NCBI RefSeq assembly: GCF_019703515.2
Contig: NC_059368.1
Coordinates: forward strand, 35,118,735 to 35,182,734
Origin: Myxocyprinus asiaticus
Lineage: Eukaryota > Chordata > Actinopteri > Cypriniformes > Catostomidae
DNA length: 64,000 nt
Reading direction: 5' to 3'
Made by a program: the position numbers and the translations under genes
The notes under the pieces: generated by a model
Databases searched by the model: none
What the model was told of the DNA's origin: nothing
Seen by the model: only the letters and a program-made list of their open reading frames with translations
Part shown: positions 23,488-35,579 of the stretch, in pieces
How positions within the stretch are numbered: the stretch's first letter is position 1
How the letters are laid out: each line of letters starts with the position of its first letter

Positions 23488-23491
23488 ACAT

Positions 23492-23579
23492 GTACTGTAA
23501 ATCCCTCACTGCTGATGGAAAAATCTATAGTAAACATGTGACATGTGGTGCAAAAAGTGATAACATGAGGTGATGCCAT
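23492..23579 (-). pseudogene. LINE family B ORF1 N terminus
   Basis: Starts MASPHVITFCTTCHMFTIDF at 23579 on the minus strand, with a CxxC pair, and runs to GFTVHV where the inserted LINE family A begins. The Cys-rich continuation is at 19970 downwards, across the insertion. Joining the sides through the ACATG duplication needs a one-base frame change, so the reading frame is not perfectly preserved. Confidence 0.5.
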
Positions 23580-23600
23580 GACTTACAGCAATTGTTTGTT

Positions 23601-24234
23601 GTTGCTGTGGTGGTGGTTTTTGTAAAATGTAGAAAGGTGGGTGTGCGCGGTAAAATGCTTGTAGTTGTATCGCGTTAAAAAGTATAAAAGCGATAAAACA
23701 ATGCACGCGAAAAATGGCAGAGATTAAAGATTGAATGCTGAAAATAGAAAGAAAAGGAATGCTAAGCAGGCTAGCAGGCGCTGGGGTTCAGAATGAGATG
23801 AGTAAATTTATTTCAGGATTTGACATTCATTTGTAGTACAAAAATAATTAGAAATGAGTCATGTTTGTTCACAGATGTTTCTTTTCTTAAAATAAAATGT
23901 TGAATAGGAGGCAAGCCAAAATGTTATGCCTGTGTTGTATCAATTTGAAATTATGTTTGTTGATTGGTTGATTAAAAAGTTGTACCTACGATATCTTATG
24001 ATTTTGCCATCTCATACGAATTATTACGAGATGTCATGAGACTATGTTGTCCACACAAACAGGTGTCAGTATAATGTAACCACCATCATACTGGCTAGCA
24101 AAATGTAAACAAAAATGCAATCTAGTCTCATAGAATGAACTTTACAATAAATACATTTTTGCAAATTTGCTTTTACATGACGAATTCTATGTTTTGTCTC
24201 AGTTTCTGTTTGGATTTAGGGTTGATCTGCCAGT
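23601..24234. other. No gene recognised
   Basis: May hold the 5' UTR of LINE family B in its first part. Otherwise AT-rich with no supported feature. Confidence 0.45.
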
Positions 24235-27200
24235 GCGTGTTTGCTGACTGTTGCCATGGGCTCACAGAGTGTTTCCTGCATGGGCTCACAGATCACATCC
24301 TGGCTCTTGATCTACCTCCCACGCTTCGATGACCTGGTCAGCCTTGCTGTTTGTGTGGATAATCAGCAGGCCCACCACCAGCACCACTGTTCGCCCTGCG
24401 CCCCTGGCACTTGGGGGGGGGGGGTCTTCGACTCTCAGCACCACTCCTGCTTCTCCTGACTCTAGAAGCAGGAAGTAGAGCTCATGCAGGTCAGACGGAT
24501 TCAGTTGTTGGTGTAGGAGAGACAGCACCACCTCACCAAGGGCCTCTGCCTATACTACTATGCCTCTGGGGAAGGTGAACCAAGCTACCATCCCGGTGAG
24601 TCTTCGCGTCTTGGGCCATCCCTGGTTGGTGAAGCACAATCCTCACATTTGCTGGGCAGATGGCTCCATTTTTTCTTGAAGTTCCTCCTGCCTTGTCTGG
24701 GTTCGGCACAATCTCCTGTCTTGTCTTCTCCTATGTTTCAGGTCGATCCGGTGGATTTTTCTGGAGTCCCAGAGATGTACCACAAGTGTTCACCGACCCT
24801 ATGACTGTGCCATAGATCTGTTGCCAGGTACCTCTCCACCTTGGGGCTGGCTGTATTCACTTTCAGATCCAGAGTGGTAGACCATGGACAAATACATCAA
24901 GGATTCTCTGGCAGTGGGGCTTGTCCGTCCCTCCTCCTCACCAGTGGGCACAGGGTTCTTCTTTGTGGAGAAAGATGATTCGCTATGTCCCTGCATCGAC
25001 TGTTGGGGGCTGAAAGACTTTACCATCAAGAACAGGTATCCACTACCTCTCATGTCTTCAGCCTTTCAGTTCTTACAGGGGGCGAATGTCTTTACAAAGT
25101 TGGACCTGCGCAAGCCTACCACTATGCGTGTGAGGGAGGGGAATGTGTGTAAGATAGCTTTTAACACTCCCATGGGGCATTTTAATACTTGGTTATTCCC
25201 TTCGGGCTCACCAATGCCTTGGCTGTCTTCCAGGCCCTGGTGAATGACGTGCTGAGGGATATGGTTAATCGGTTTGTTTTTGTGTACCTGGATATTATAC
25301 TGATATTCTCCTAGTCTCTCCAGGAGCACACCCAGCACAACCTCCCTAGGCTGTTAGAGAATCAGTTATTCATCAAGGCAGAGAAGTGTCAGTTCCATGC
25401 ATGATCGTTCCATTCCTGGGTTTTGTAGTCTCCGCTGAGGGGATTCAAGTGGATCCTGACAAGGTGAGGGCTGCATCCAGTTGGCCAATCCCTGATTCTT
25501 GCAAGTCCCTGCAGAGATTCTTGGGATTTTCCAGCTTTAACAGATGTTTCATTAAGAACTACAGCCAAGTTGCTGCACCTCTGACCAGTCTCACCTCCAT
25601 CAAGACCATGTTTTTTGTGGTCGCCACAAGCTCAAGCGTCATTTGACATACTTTTTTTTTTTAGGGGGAGAGGGGGGATTTTACCCCCAATTTGGAATGC
25701 CCAATTCCCATTTAAGTCCTCGTGGTCGCATAGTGATTCACCTCAATCCGGGTGGCGGAGGATGTATCCCAGCTGCCTCCGCATCTGAGACCGTCAACCC
25801 GCGCATCTTATCACGTGGCTTGTTGAGCACGTTGCCACAGAGAAATAGCGCATGTGGAGGCTTCACGCCTTCCACCGCGGCATCCATGCACAACTCACCA
25901 CGCGCCCCACCGAGAATGAACCACATTATAGTGACCACGAGGAGGTTACCCCATATGACTCTACCCTCCCTAGCAACCGGGCCAGTTTGGTTGCTTAGGA
26001 GACCTGGCTGGAGTCACTCAGTACACCCTGGGATTCAAACTAGTGAACTAGCGAACTTCAGGGGTGGTAGCCAGTGTCTTTTACCACTGAGCTACCCAGG
26101 CTAAGTTTACTATGGCGCCCATTCTTATTTTTCCAGATTCGACACAGGATTTTGTGGTGGATATGGATGCATCAGAGGTGGGTTTTGAAGCAGTCATTTT
26201 CCAACAATCCTTTTATAATGGTGTAACTCACCCCTGTGCCTTTTTATCCCACTGTCTCTTTCAGGTGGAGAGAAACTACAACATCGGCAACCAGGAATTG
26301 TTGCCGATCAAGCTGTCCTTGGAGGATTGACGTCACTGGTTTGAGGGGGCCAAGGATTCCGTTTGTGGTCTGGACAGACCACAAGAGTCTGGAGTACATC
26401 AGGTCAGCCAACCGGTTGAATTACAGATAGGCCCACTGGGCTCTCTTCTTTGGGCATTTTTAATTTACCATTGCGTCCTGGCTCCAAAAATGCCAAGCCT
26501 GATGTACTCTCCCATGTTTTTCCAGGGCCGGAGCATTCGGCCTCTCCCGACACTGTTGTTCTACCCGGAAGATGGTGGCTGCTGTCGTGGAACATGTTTT
26601 CTGCATCCACGGCCTCCCGATTGATGTGGTCTCTGACAGGAGCCTGCAGTTTACCTCCCATTTCTGGAGAGAGTTCTGCTGGCAGTTAGGGGCATCCGTT
26701 AATCTTTTCTCAGGTTTCCATCCCCAGACTAACTGCCAGGCCAAGCAGGCCAACCGAGACGGATGCTCCGTTGTCTCGCCTCCTGGAATCCTGCCTCCTG
26801 GAGCTAACACCTTTCTTTGGTGAGTGTGCTCACAACTCTTTGCCGGCGTCCTCTACGGAGCTGGAAGCTGCTGTTCCCTCTGCTATGGCACTCATCAGGC
26901 ACCTGTAGGACTCTACTCCAGGTGAGGGACTGCACCAAGGCTCAAGTCAATTTGCGCTGCTCTGTTCCACTGCTCTACATCTTGGGCCAGAAGATCTGGT
27001 TATTTACTAAAGACCTTCCACTCAAGACCCCAGCCCACAAACTCTCTCCTCGGTTTGTCAGGCCATTTGTTATTTCCAAGGTCTTGATGGTGGTACAGCT
27101 CAAACTTCTTCCCTCCCTGAGTAGAGTCCACGCCATCTTTCACATGTCCCACATTAAGCCCTTGGTTCGTTCCTCCCTCAACCCCTCTTCCCCCTCGCTC

Positions 27201-27418
27201 TTCTGCCCCTTCCCTTCTGGTCGATGGGGCTCCAGTGTACACACTCTGGTGATTGCTGGATGTCAGCTGGAGCAGCTATGGCTTCCAGTACCTGGTTGAC
27301 TGGGAGGGTTATGGACAGGAAGAGAGATGTTGGGTCCCAGCCCGGGACATCCTGGATCACCAAATTGACGATTTCCACAATCATCACAGGTCGGTCCGCC
27401 TAATGGTAAGCTGGTAAT
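24235..27418 (+). pseudogene. Sushi-like Ty3/gypsy gag-pol remnant, no LTRs
   Basis: Decayed chromovirus-type coding region in many frames. The gag end is at about 24310-24560 (FDDLVSLAVCVDNQ; the knuckle region KGLCLYYYASGE has lost its Cys-His spacing). The protease-RT linker is near 24595 (HPWLVKHNPHICW). RT is 24884-25320 ([22 protein letters not shown]). The catalytic YLDD reads YLDI and a stop follows in LIFS. The RT thumb is 25386-25640 and RNase H 26110-26470 ([27 protein letters not shown]). The integrase core is 26572-26760 (GLPIDVVSDRSLQFTSHFW, FHPQT), directly after RNase H, so the integrase zinc domain is deleted. The integrase C-terminal part and a chromodomain ([18 protein letters not shown]) are at 26980-27380. 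A SINE interrupts it at 25649-26101. Confidence 0.85.
25649..26101 (-). mobile_element. tRNA-headed SINE (cyprinid HAmo-like)
   Basis: On the minus strand the head reads GCCTGGGTAGCTCAGTGG (A-box region; starts at 26101), followed by a degenerate B box around TTTGAATCCC. A body with GGTCTCCTAAGCAACCA and CCGCCACCCGGATTGAGG follows, and the tail is A-rich (poly-T on plus at 25650-25662). About 450 bp, inserted in the gypsy pol between RT thumb and RNase H. The HAmo name is from memory of cyprinid SINEs. Confidence 0.7.
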
Positions 27419-27503
27419 GTTCATGAGACCAGGCTGCAAAAATTAGTTAGTGATCCTTCAAGTACAACTTGTGTTTGGGTTTTTCTCAAGAAATAGAATA
27501 AAC

Positions 27504-30500
27504 AATCAAATCAAATCAAATCACTTTTATTGTCACACAACCATATACACAAGTGCAGTGGTGTGTGAAATTCTTGGGTGCAGTTCCGAGCAACATAGCA
27601 GTCGTGACAGTGATGAGACATATACCAATTTACAATAAACATCAGATTAACACAACACAATTTAAAGTCTAATATACACATAATTACACACAACACAATA
27701 TACAGATAATAACACACTGTACAGTATACAATACACACAATATAGATACACATTATTCATTAAAAAAAAGTATATATAGTATATATAGAATGTACAGTAG
27801 GTTGTATTGTACTGTATTGACATTCAGGCTGTCGGTTGATAGTAAGTTGTTAAGAGAGAATATAATATAATAATAATATAATTTATGACAGTCCGGTGTG
27901 AGATAAAGGAATAAGAGTAATAAAGTGCAGTGCTGATGTATTTTGATCGTGGGAGATCAAGAGTTCAAAAGTCTGATTGCTTGGGGGAAGAAGCTATCAT
28001 GAAGTCGGCTGGTGCGGGTCCTGATGCTGCGATACCGCCTGCCTGATGGTAGCAGTGAGAACAGACCATGGCTCGGGTGGCTGGAGTCTCTGATGATCCT
28101 CCAAGCTTTTTTCACACACCGCCTGGTATATATGTCCTGGAGGGAGGGAAGCTCACCTCCGATGATGTGTCTGGCAGTTCGCACCACCCTTTGCAGTGAT
28201 TTGCGGTTGTGGGTGGTGCTATTGCCATACCAGGCAGAGATGCAGCCAGTCAGGATGCTCTCTACAGTGCAGGTGTAGAACCGTGTGAGGATGTGGTTGT
28301 TCATTCCAAACTTCCTCAGCCATCTCAGGAAGAAGAGGCGCTGATGAGCCTTCTTCACAACGACTTCAGTGTGGATGGACCATGTGAGTTCCTCAGTGAT
28401 GTGGACACCCAGGAACTTGAAGCTGCTGACTCTCTCCACTGGTGCTCCATTGATGGTGATGGGACTGTGTTCTCTGTCTTTTCTTCTGAAGTCCACCACA
28501 AGCTCCTTCGTCTTACTGACATTGAGGGAGAGGTTGTGCTCCTGACACCAGTGTGTCAGAATGTGCACCTCCTCTCTGTAGGCTGTTTCATCATTGTCAG
28601 TGATCAGACCTACCACTGTCGTGTCATCAGCAAACTTAATGATGGCATTGGAGCTATGTGTTGCCACACAGTCATGTGTGTACAAGGAATACAAGAGTGG
28701 GCTGAGAACACAGCCCTGTTGAGGGTCAGTGATGAGGAGATGTTGCTGCCTATTCTAACCACCTGGCGTCTGCTTGACAGGAAGTCCAGGATCCAGCTGC
28801 ACAGCGAGCTGTTTAAGCCCAGAGCCTGGAGTTTCTCATCAAGCTTGGAGGGCACTATGGTGTTGAATGCTGAGCTGTAGTCTACAAATAACATTCTCAC
28901 ATAAGTGTTCATTTTTTCCAGGTGGGAGAGAGCAGTGTGTATTGTAGATGCAATGGCATCATCAGTGGAGCGGTTGTTGCGGTAAGCAAACTGCAATGGG
29001 TCTAGAGAGAGAGGCAGCACAGAGCAGATGTAATCTCTGATTAGTCTCTCAAAACATTTGCTAATGATGGGGGTCAGAGCAACAGGACGCCAGTCATTTA
29101 AGCAAGTGATTTTGGATTGCTTTGGAACAGGCACAATGGTGGACGTTTTAAAGCATGTGGGGTCTACAGACAAAGAGAGAGAAAGGTTGAAAATGTCCGT
29201 AAAAACACCAGCCAGTTGGTTCGCGCATGCTCTGATGACGCGGCCCGGAATGCCATCTGGACCTGCGGCTTTGCGGATATTCACCCGTCGGAAGGATCGG
29301 GTTACATCCGCTGCAGAGACGGAGAGTGAACTAACCTCTGTAGCTTCGGCTGCGAGAGCTCTCTCCATGAGGGCGGTGTTATTTCCCTCGAAACGAGCAT
29401 AAAAAGTGTTTAGCGCATCCAGGAGAGATGCAGCGGTGTTCATGGCGGAGTTTTTATTCCCTTTAAAGTCCATGATGATGTTAATTCCCTGCCACATGCT
29501 TCTAGAGTTGGTGGTGTTAAACTGTCCTTCAATCTTGTTCCTGTACTGACGTTTTGCTGTTCTGATAGTTTTTCGGAGTGCATAACTGGCTTGTTTATGC
29601 TCCTCCACATCCCGGAATTAAAAGCGGAGGTCCGCATATTAAGTGCCACGCGAACATCGCTATTAATCCATGGCTTCTGGTTTGGATAAATCTGTATTGT
29701 TCTGGTCGGAACGTCCTTTACGCACTTTCTGATGAAACACGTTACGCTATCAGTGTAAAGCTCGATGTCGTCATCAGAGGCGGACCGGAACATCTCCCAG
29801 TCCGTGTGATCAAAACAGTCTTGTAGCGTAGAGTCTGATTGGTCCGACCAGCACTGGATCGTTCTGAGAGTGGGTGCTTCCTGTTTCAGTTTCTGCCTGT
29901 AAGCAGGCAGAAGCAGAATGGAAGAGTGATCCGATTTGCTAAATGGTGGGCGGGGGAGGGATTTGTAGCCATCCTGGAAGGGAGAGTAGCAATGGTCCAA
30001 AACCGGGTCCCCTTGTGTGTTAAAACTAATGTGTTGGTGGTATTTTGGTGCGACTGATTTGAAACTGGCTTTATTAAATCCTCGGTCACAATGAACGTGG
30101 CCTCAGGGTGCGCAGTTTCCTGCTTGCTTATAATCCCGTACAGTTCCTTGAGTGCCCGGTCTGTGTCGGATTGTGGGGGGATGTACACAGCAGTGATAAT
30201 TATCGCTGTGAATTCCCTCGGTAGCCAGAATGGTCGACACAGAAGCATGAGAAATTCCAGATCAGGAGAGCAGAAAGACTTGATAGAATGTACGTTCCTC
30301 TGATCACACCAGGATTTATTGATCATAAAACATACACCACCACCTCTGCTTTTACCTGAGAGGTCTTTCGCTCTGTCCACTCGGTGCACAGAGAACCCCG
30401 CGGGTTCGATGGCTGAGTCTGGAATCCCCGCAGACATCCAAGTTTCCGTAAGGCAGATAATGCAGCAGTCCCTCGTCTCTCGTTGGAAAGAGATCCGTGC

Positions 30501-30887
30501 TTTCAGCTTGCAGAGCTTGTTATCCAGAGACTGAACATTTGCCAGTAGAATACTGGGTAGCGGGAGTCGATTTGCACGGCGTCTTACTCTGATGAGTACG
30601 CCGGCTCTGTTTCTCCTTTTCCTCCTGCGTTTCCGCGGCTGGGCAGCCCAGACAAAGGGCTCTGCTTTCGTGTTTGTAAACAGAGGGTCGGCATTGAGGA
30701 ATTTGAAGTCCGGTTTATGGTGTGTAATTGCTGAACCAATGTCCAAAAGTGTTTTTCTGTCGTAGACAATAAGGCAGACAACATCCAAGACAAAAAACAT
30801 AAGAATTTTAAACAAAACAAACAAAACACTACCATGTTGTGTCGGAGCTTGCAACGCAGCAGCCATACTCGGCGCCATCTTAAGTCC
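27504..30887 (-). mobile_element. LINE family A, copy 3, full length
   Basis: Minus-strand copy with the 5' end at about 30887 (GACTTAAGATGGCGCCG read on minus) and the 3' pentanucleotide tail at 27504-27524 (AATCA repeats on plus). It is collinear with copy 2 throughout. A target-site duplication could not be recognised. It abuts the end of the gypsy remnant at 27418. Confidence 0.9.
27957..30878 (-). pseudogene. LINE family A polyprotein, frameshifted (copy 3)
   Basis: Starts at 30878 with [16 protein letters not shown], followed by the hydrophobic stretch, the basic region and endonuclease motifs (LTETWMSAGI, AVYIPPQ). A frameshift near 30075 destroys the GDFN block, which reads VTEDLIKP. 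The endonuclease continues in another frame (30000-29440, KSDHSS) and RT in a third (29608-28710, [21 protein letters not shown]). Near 28716 a 13-bp deletion relative to copies 1 and 2 removes the GAPQG loop and shifts frame. FADD follows at 28623-28634 and the C terminus RLLNS ends at 27957. At least three frame changes; inactive. Confidence 0.9.
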
Positions 30888-33800
30888 ACATACTGTATGT
30901 GTTTGAAATGCTAGGCCACCGTTATTGTTTTTTTATATAATGAAATATATTAGTTTATAGTTTTTTTCTTTTCTGCATTCAGATAAAGATAAGCAGCTCA
31001 ATATAGTAATTTCCAGGAAGAGAATAATCTTTCTTTATATTTCACATTGCGCTCTGGGTCTCTCCTCAATGACCTGTCAAACATGAGCTGTCTATATTAA
31101 TGGCAGTGCACACAAAACAGCACCTTGAAGTGCCAAAGTGCACCTCTGACTTTCTAAAAGTCCTTTAACCTTGTGCGATCCTGCGTACTTCTGCATGGAC
31201 CGTGTGTTTTGTCTTCGCCACATGCCATGCATAATTTAATTTAAACCAACTGATCTCAGTTCAGAACACTCTGGGCTGGTGACACACTGAGTCATGTGAC
31301 AAAATAAAATGGCGCCGATCTCAGTGGAGAGAAACGCCAACAAAACTACATCTAGTAAGAAAGTTTTTACATTGAAAGCTGTTTGAGTCAAAAGAAAAGA
31401 GACTCTTGTTTTATCTGATATGCAATTTATCACAAAACGTCACAATGTTAAACATCATAACCATTGACGTGGACTTTAGGGCTATTTTCTCCTTAGAAAT
31501 CCTGTATTTACTGTGCATTATCACATTGAGAATCAATGGGTTCATCCAAAAATTGAAAAGTGTTGCTTTCAGAGGCTTTATTTGGAGTTAGGATGAAAAT
31601 AAGGTGCATTTCGAACTGTTCTGAGACTATTGCAGACAGACAGCACACTGGAGGTTAAGTCATTCACTAAACAGGAAGCAAGGGAGCATCCTATAACTTT
31701 CCTTTGTAGCTAAGTGCATTCACTCCTAACATCCAACCAAGTGCAGTTTCAGGCTGCAGATGATGTTTGCACCACTCAATGTGGTTGGCAGACATGGGGC
31801 AATGGTAATCAGTACATAGATTCAGAGTTTATAATGCAAAATTTTATTTTAACATGATTGGCTGGTGATTGGATGATGCTGGCCATTACTGTCATTCAGA
31901 ATAAATTATGCTTATTTTGGATTGGTAAAATGCTTCAGCACTGACTATCACTTGTTTGTTTGACAGTGCAAAAAAAGAACATTGAGATTTTGTTGCCAAC
32001 GTAGAAAAAACAAAAAACAAACATTGTAACAAAAGTCAACTCAAGTCAAATCATTTTTATTTATATAGTTTTTTATTTGTGCTTTTCCCAATGCACATTG
32101 TTCCAAAGCAGCTTTACAGAAAATCAGCTTTACTGTCTGTAATGTCTCAAAAACATGAATAACCAACACTCCTGGAAACATAATAAACAATTTGATAGAA
32201 AATAGACTTTATATAGCTTGGTATTATTTAAATTTTCACAATTTAGTCGCGCTGTCCCCATATGAAGACATACATTTATAGGAAAACAATTTGCTCTTCA
32301 AAATTATTATTATTATTATCTTTTTTTCTTTTATTTTTTGCATGTTTATTAGGTGCTACAAGTTAAAAATCAAAAAGAGAAACTGAAAATGCACACAGCA
32401 GTAACGCTCGAGTCTCAGTAGGTTAAAGGAGCCATATTCTATATTATATAGTGTAAATCAAGGTTTCTTGCACTAAAACCAGATATAATTTTGTTTTATA
32501 TGAGCATTTTAGTCACTCTCTGACCATTAGAATTAAAAGGGTTGTTTATACCTTTCTGCCATTTCAGACTGAGAAAGTGTTTCTGTCAGTTTTGGGTAAA
32601 ATATTTTTAAAAGTAATCTACTGCAAATTACTAATTACTTCTTTAAAAATTCTAAAATGATTACTTCATCACCAATACTTTTAAGTTACGTTCTAAAATG
32701 CTTTTGGAATTATTTTATTTTTCAAATTCTAAAAATCTCCTTGTTCACTGTGTTCCACCCTTCAGCTGTCACAGAAACACAAACTGATTGTAGCGAAGAT
32801 GATTGTAGTGAAAATTATTCCAAAATCAGCCAAAACATCAAGTATAGGCAGCAACTCCACTCTCCGCATGGCTTTCATAAACGAATCATTCTCATTCACT
32901 TCCATTTTCTCGGTCAAGAATGACTCAAATAAATCACTTTAGTGACCTATTCACTGACTCAATTATAACAAATAACACGTCCATTTGTCGCCACCTGCTG
33001 GTGTAAATATGCAATGTGCAGAAAAGGCCAATGAGCAAATCAGTGATCTAAATCAAAATTATTAATCAAAATTGACACCACTATTTGGAAACCCTCAAAC
33101 ACAGACAAGCAGAGCAAAACAAATAGTGTCACTGTGCTGTTATACTAAAGATATCAGCACTCTTGGAATGCTGCTCGGCCAGTCAAATTCAAGGACTGGA
33201 CCAAACTGTTATATTGTAAAGACTAACTGGAGTTTTCAACCTAGATCAGGCAGGGAGTTTTACCACCTTCATGTAAAGTCCAAGTTTAATCTAAGTTAGA
33301 CTTGAAAACCTGAATCCCTCAAACTTTTTCAGTTTCATCAAAGAAGAGATTTACTGAGGCATAACTGCAATAAGATGTGAGGCAGGACATGAAGAGCTAA
33401 ATAATAGCATAAACCCTCTGAAGGTGAAATGAAAGTCACACAGACGGGATTACAGAAGCATCCGGTAAGCACAGTGCATCTCCTACCGCTGGCCTAAACA
33501 TGCACAGACACACACAGAGTCCACCGTACTGCTGACTTGCTGCTAGCCGATACCTCTGTCCAGTCATATGATCAACAATGTCAGAGTGTCTGAACTGTGC
33601 ATTTGGCTGTTCCTCACAGTCAAACACTGGTTAATTTCCAACATATATTATTCTTGCAACCTTTCATGCACTAATGCACTACAAGGGAGTTATTTAATAT
33701 AGACCAGTTCAACTGAGATTAGGGTAGCATCCACATGAATAAAGGTATCCAAATATTCACTTCCATTACTCATATTTAAGCCAATATTGTGGGTGGAACA

Positions 33801-35173
33801 AATGTAGACTTTAAAGCCCAGTTAAAGCAGTTGTGATGCATAAAACCTGATACAAATGGTCAATGAAAACACAACTGTCTCCTGCTGCACAGAGCATGGC
33901 ATGAGATTTAGACTAATGTGTACTGGATTACTGGTTACTAATAATAGACAGTGAGGAAGTGCAATTCACTCTGACATACAATGAAGTGCAGTGTGTATGT
34001 GTATGTTTTATGCATGCACTGTGGAGGTCCATTGTTGCCCAGATGTTTGCTTGTAAATATCCAAGAGTTGCATTATATGATGAGCAATGACAGCAGGACC
34101 AGTATTTCTATTCATTACAAAGCCATTATATTCAGTCAAATATATTAATCCAAACTTCTGCCTGAGTGTCAGCCTCCAGTTCCCCATTAATAAATACAGA
34201 CTAGTTAAGTACAGAGTGGAGTATATCGAGGAATCATACGTTCAGTAGGTGGAGTAATCCTGACTGACTGCAACAGTATCATGTAATAGTTCTAAAAAAA
34301 ATTGTGTACACTTGTTTAAATGGATGCATGATCCCAAGATTGAATGCTTATGTTTGACCTTAAAATCAAAATATGTGGAAGTGGTATGCCCTTTTTATTA
34401 ATTAGAGATGACAGAAAATGCTAGGGATCGTGGGAAATGTTGACAGCCAGATTTGAACTTGCATCACCTGCATGAGCACCATGGCTCAACATTTGTCCTG
34501 GAACTACATTCCTAACAATTAATCAGATTTAGGGATAGACATACTGTAGAGTTTGGGTTAGACTTATGCTGGGTTCCATTGATTTCTACGATCTCTGACC
34601 ATAAAGGCACTGCATTGCACAATGCTCAGAAGATGTCTAGAATTCGAGACTGCAATGCTCCAATTAGCTTAGCAAGTGTTCGAGTGTCTGAGACGTCTCC
34701 TAGCAACCTAAGTGCAGAGGATAAATGATGCTATGCAATGCTAGCATTTGTTCTACATGTGCAACGATTATAAAAAAAAGATGTTAATTTACCATGTTTT
34801 CAACACCAGTCTCAGCAAACATTGACTAAACAAGTTTTATTATCATGTAATGTAGGGACTTTGACTCTATGATGCAAATTATTTAATAAAAATTAATGTT
34901 TATTATAAACTCTGTAATCTCCCTTAGAGATGACATGTTTGTGTGATGTCACGCACCAGCATCTCGTCTAAATCAGACTTCTAGATTTCTGCACATGTTT
35001 CCGAATTGGAAGTCTGATGCTGCCTTCAAGTGCACCTGGGAAGCTCATACCTCCTAATTGGGCATTCGTTACAACAAGATTTCATGCTTTCAAATGAGAA
35101 ACAAAATATGGAAGAAGCCAAATTTAAACAATAACACAATGAACGATGGCAAAAGCTCTTTTTTCTGTTGTAC
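30888..35173. other. No gene recognised
   Basis: More than 4 kb without a supported gene. A dispersed repeat lies at 32040-32145. Short frames (60-90 codons) show no domain or splice context I could defend. AAAATGGCGCCGAT at 31307-31320 resembles the LINE family A 5' end but is not followed by LINE sequence. Confidence 0.5.
32040..32145 (-). repeat. Dispersed repeat with TCAAG-type tail
   Basis: CTCAAGTCAAATCATTTTTA followed by TTATATAG and a block on CAAAGCAGCTTTACAGAAAA. This motif recurs in many teleost genomes, from memory. The class (LINE 3' end or SINE) is not resolved. Confidence 0.35.
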
Positions 35174-35178
35174 CAGTG
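35174..35178. repeat. Target-site duplication CAGTG (left)
   Basis: Identical to 39817-39821 on the other side of the Gmr1-type element. Confidence 0.85.
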
Positions 35179-35536
35179 TGTAAAGAGGAGGCGAGAAGCA
35201 GCTTTCCTGGTTCAGGTAAGTGTTTTATTCTCCTTACTGCAGCAAATACACTCTTTCAGGGCTTTCCCAATGTTCATTAATTCACTCTCAAAGTAAACAA
35301 AGTATTTTACAAAAATAAACTCTCAGCTATGCTATGATAAACTTCCTGACTTCACAATAGGGTCTCTGGTGCCCAGGCTCTCTCTCTCGTCTACTTGCGG
35401 TCTGGCTCTATTTATGCCGCTCTCCCCGTGCTCACTGAAATTAGAGACAGGTGTTAGACATAATTTAGCTCAGGTGTAAGCGCCCTTACCGCTTTCTCTC
35501 TCCGGAGAGATGCTTGACCACGCCCCCGCTGCCACA
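35179..35536 (-). repeat. 3' LTR of the Gmr1-type element
   Basis: A 358-bp LTR differing from the 5' LTR at two positions. Read on minus it starts TGTGGCAGC and contains a TATA-like CATAAATA and an AATAAA signal before the end CTTTACA. Confidence 0.95.
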
Positions 35537-35552
35537 TATCCCCACCGCCCGA
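35537..35552 (-). promoter_or_regulatory. Polypurine tract of the Gmr1-type element
   Basis: On minus the sequence GGGCGGTGGGGATA directly precedes the 3' LTR start TGTGGC. Position and composition fit the plus-strand primer. Confidence 0.6.
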
Positions 35553-35579
35553 CTCAGGCCGGGGCGGCATCCGGCCTGC

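Larger units (their letters stand above)
15180..23600 (-). mobile_element. LINE family B (L2/CR1-like), split by a Tc1 and by LINE A
   Basis: Minus-strand non-LTR element assembled from four blocks: 23492-23579 (start of ORF1), 19248-19972 (rest of ORF1), 17336-18883 (endonuclease and linker) and 15180-15717 (reverse transcriptase). It is interrupted by the Tc1 copy at 15718-17333, with a TA target duplication, and by LINE family A at 19973-23487, with ACATG on both sides. It is older than both intruders. The 5' limit near 23600 and the 3' limit near 15180 are approximate; the copy appears 3' truncated within or just after RT. Confidence 0.75.
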
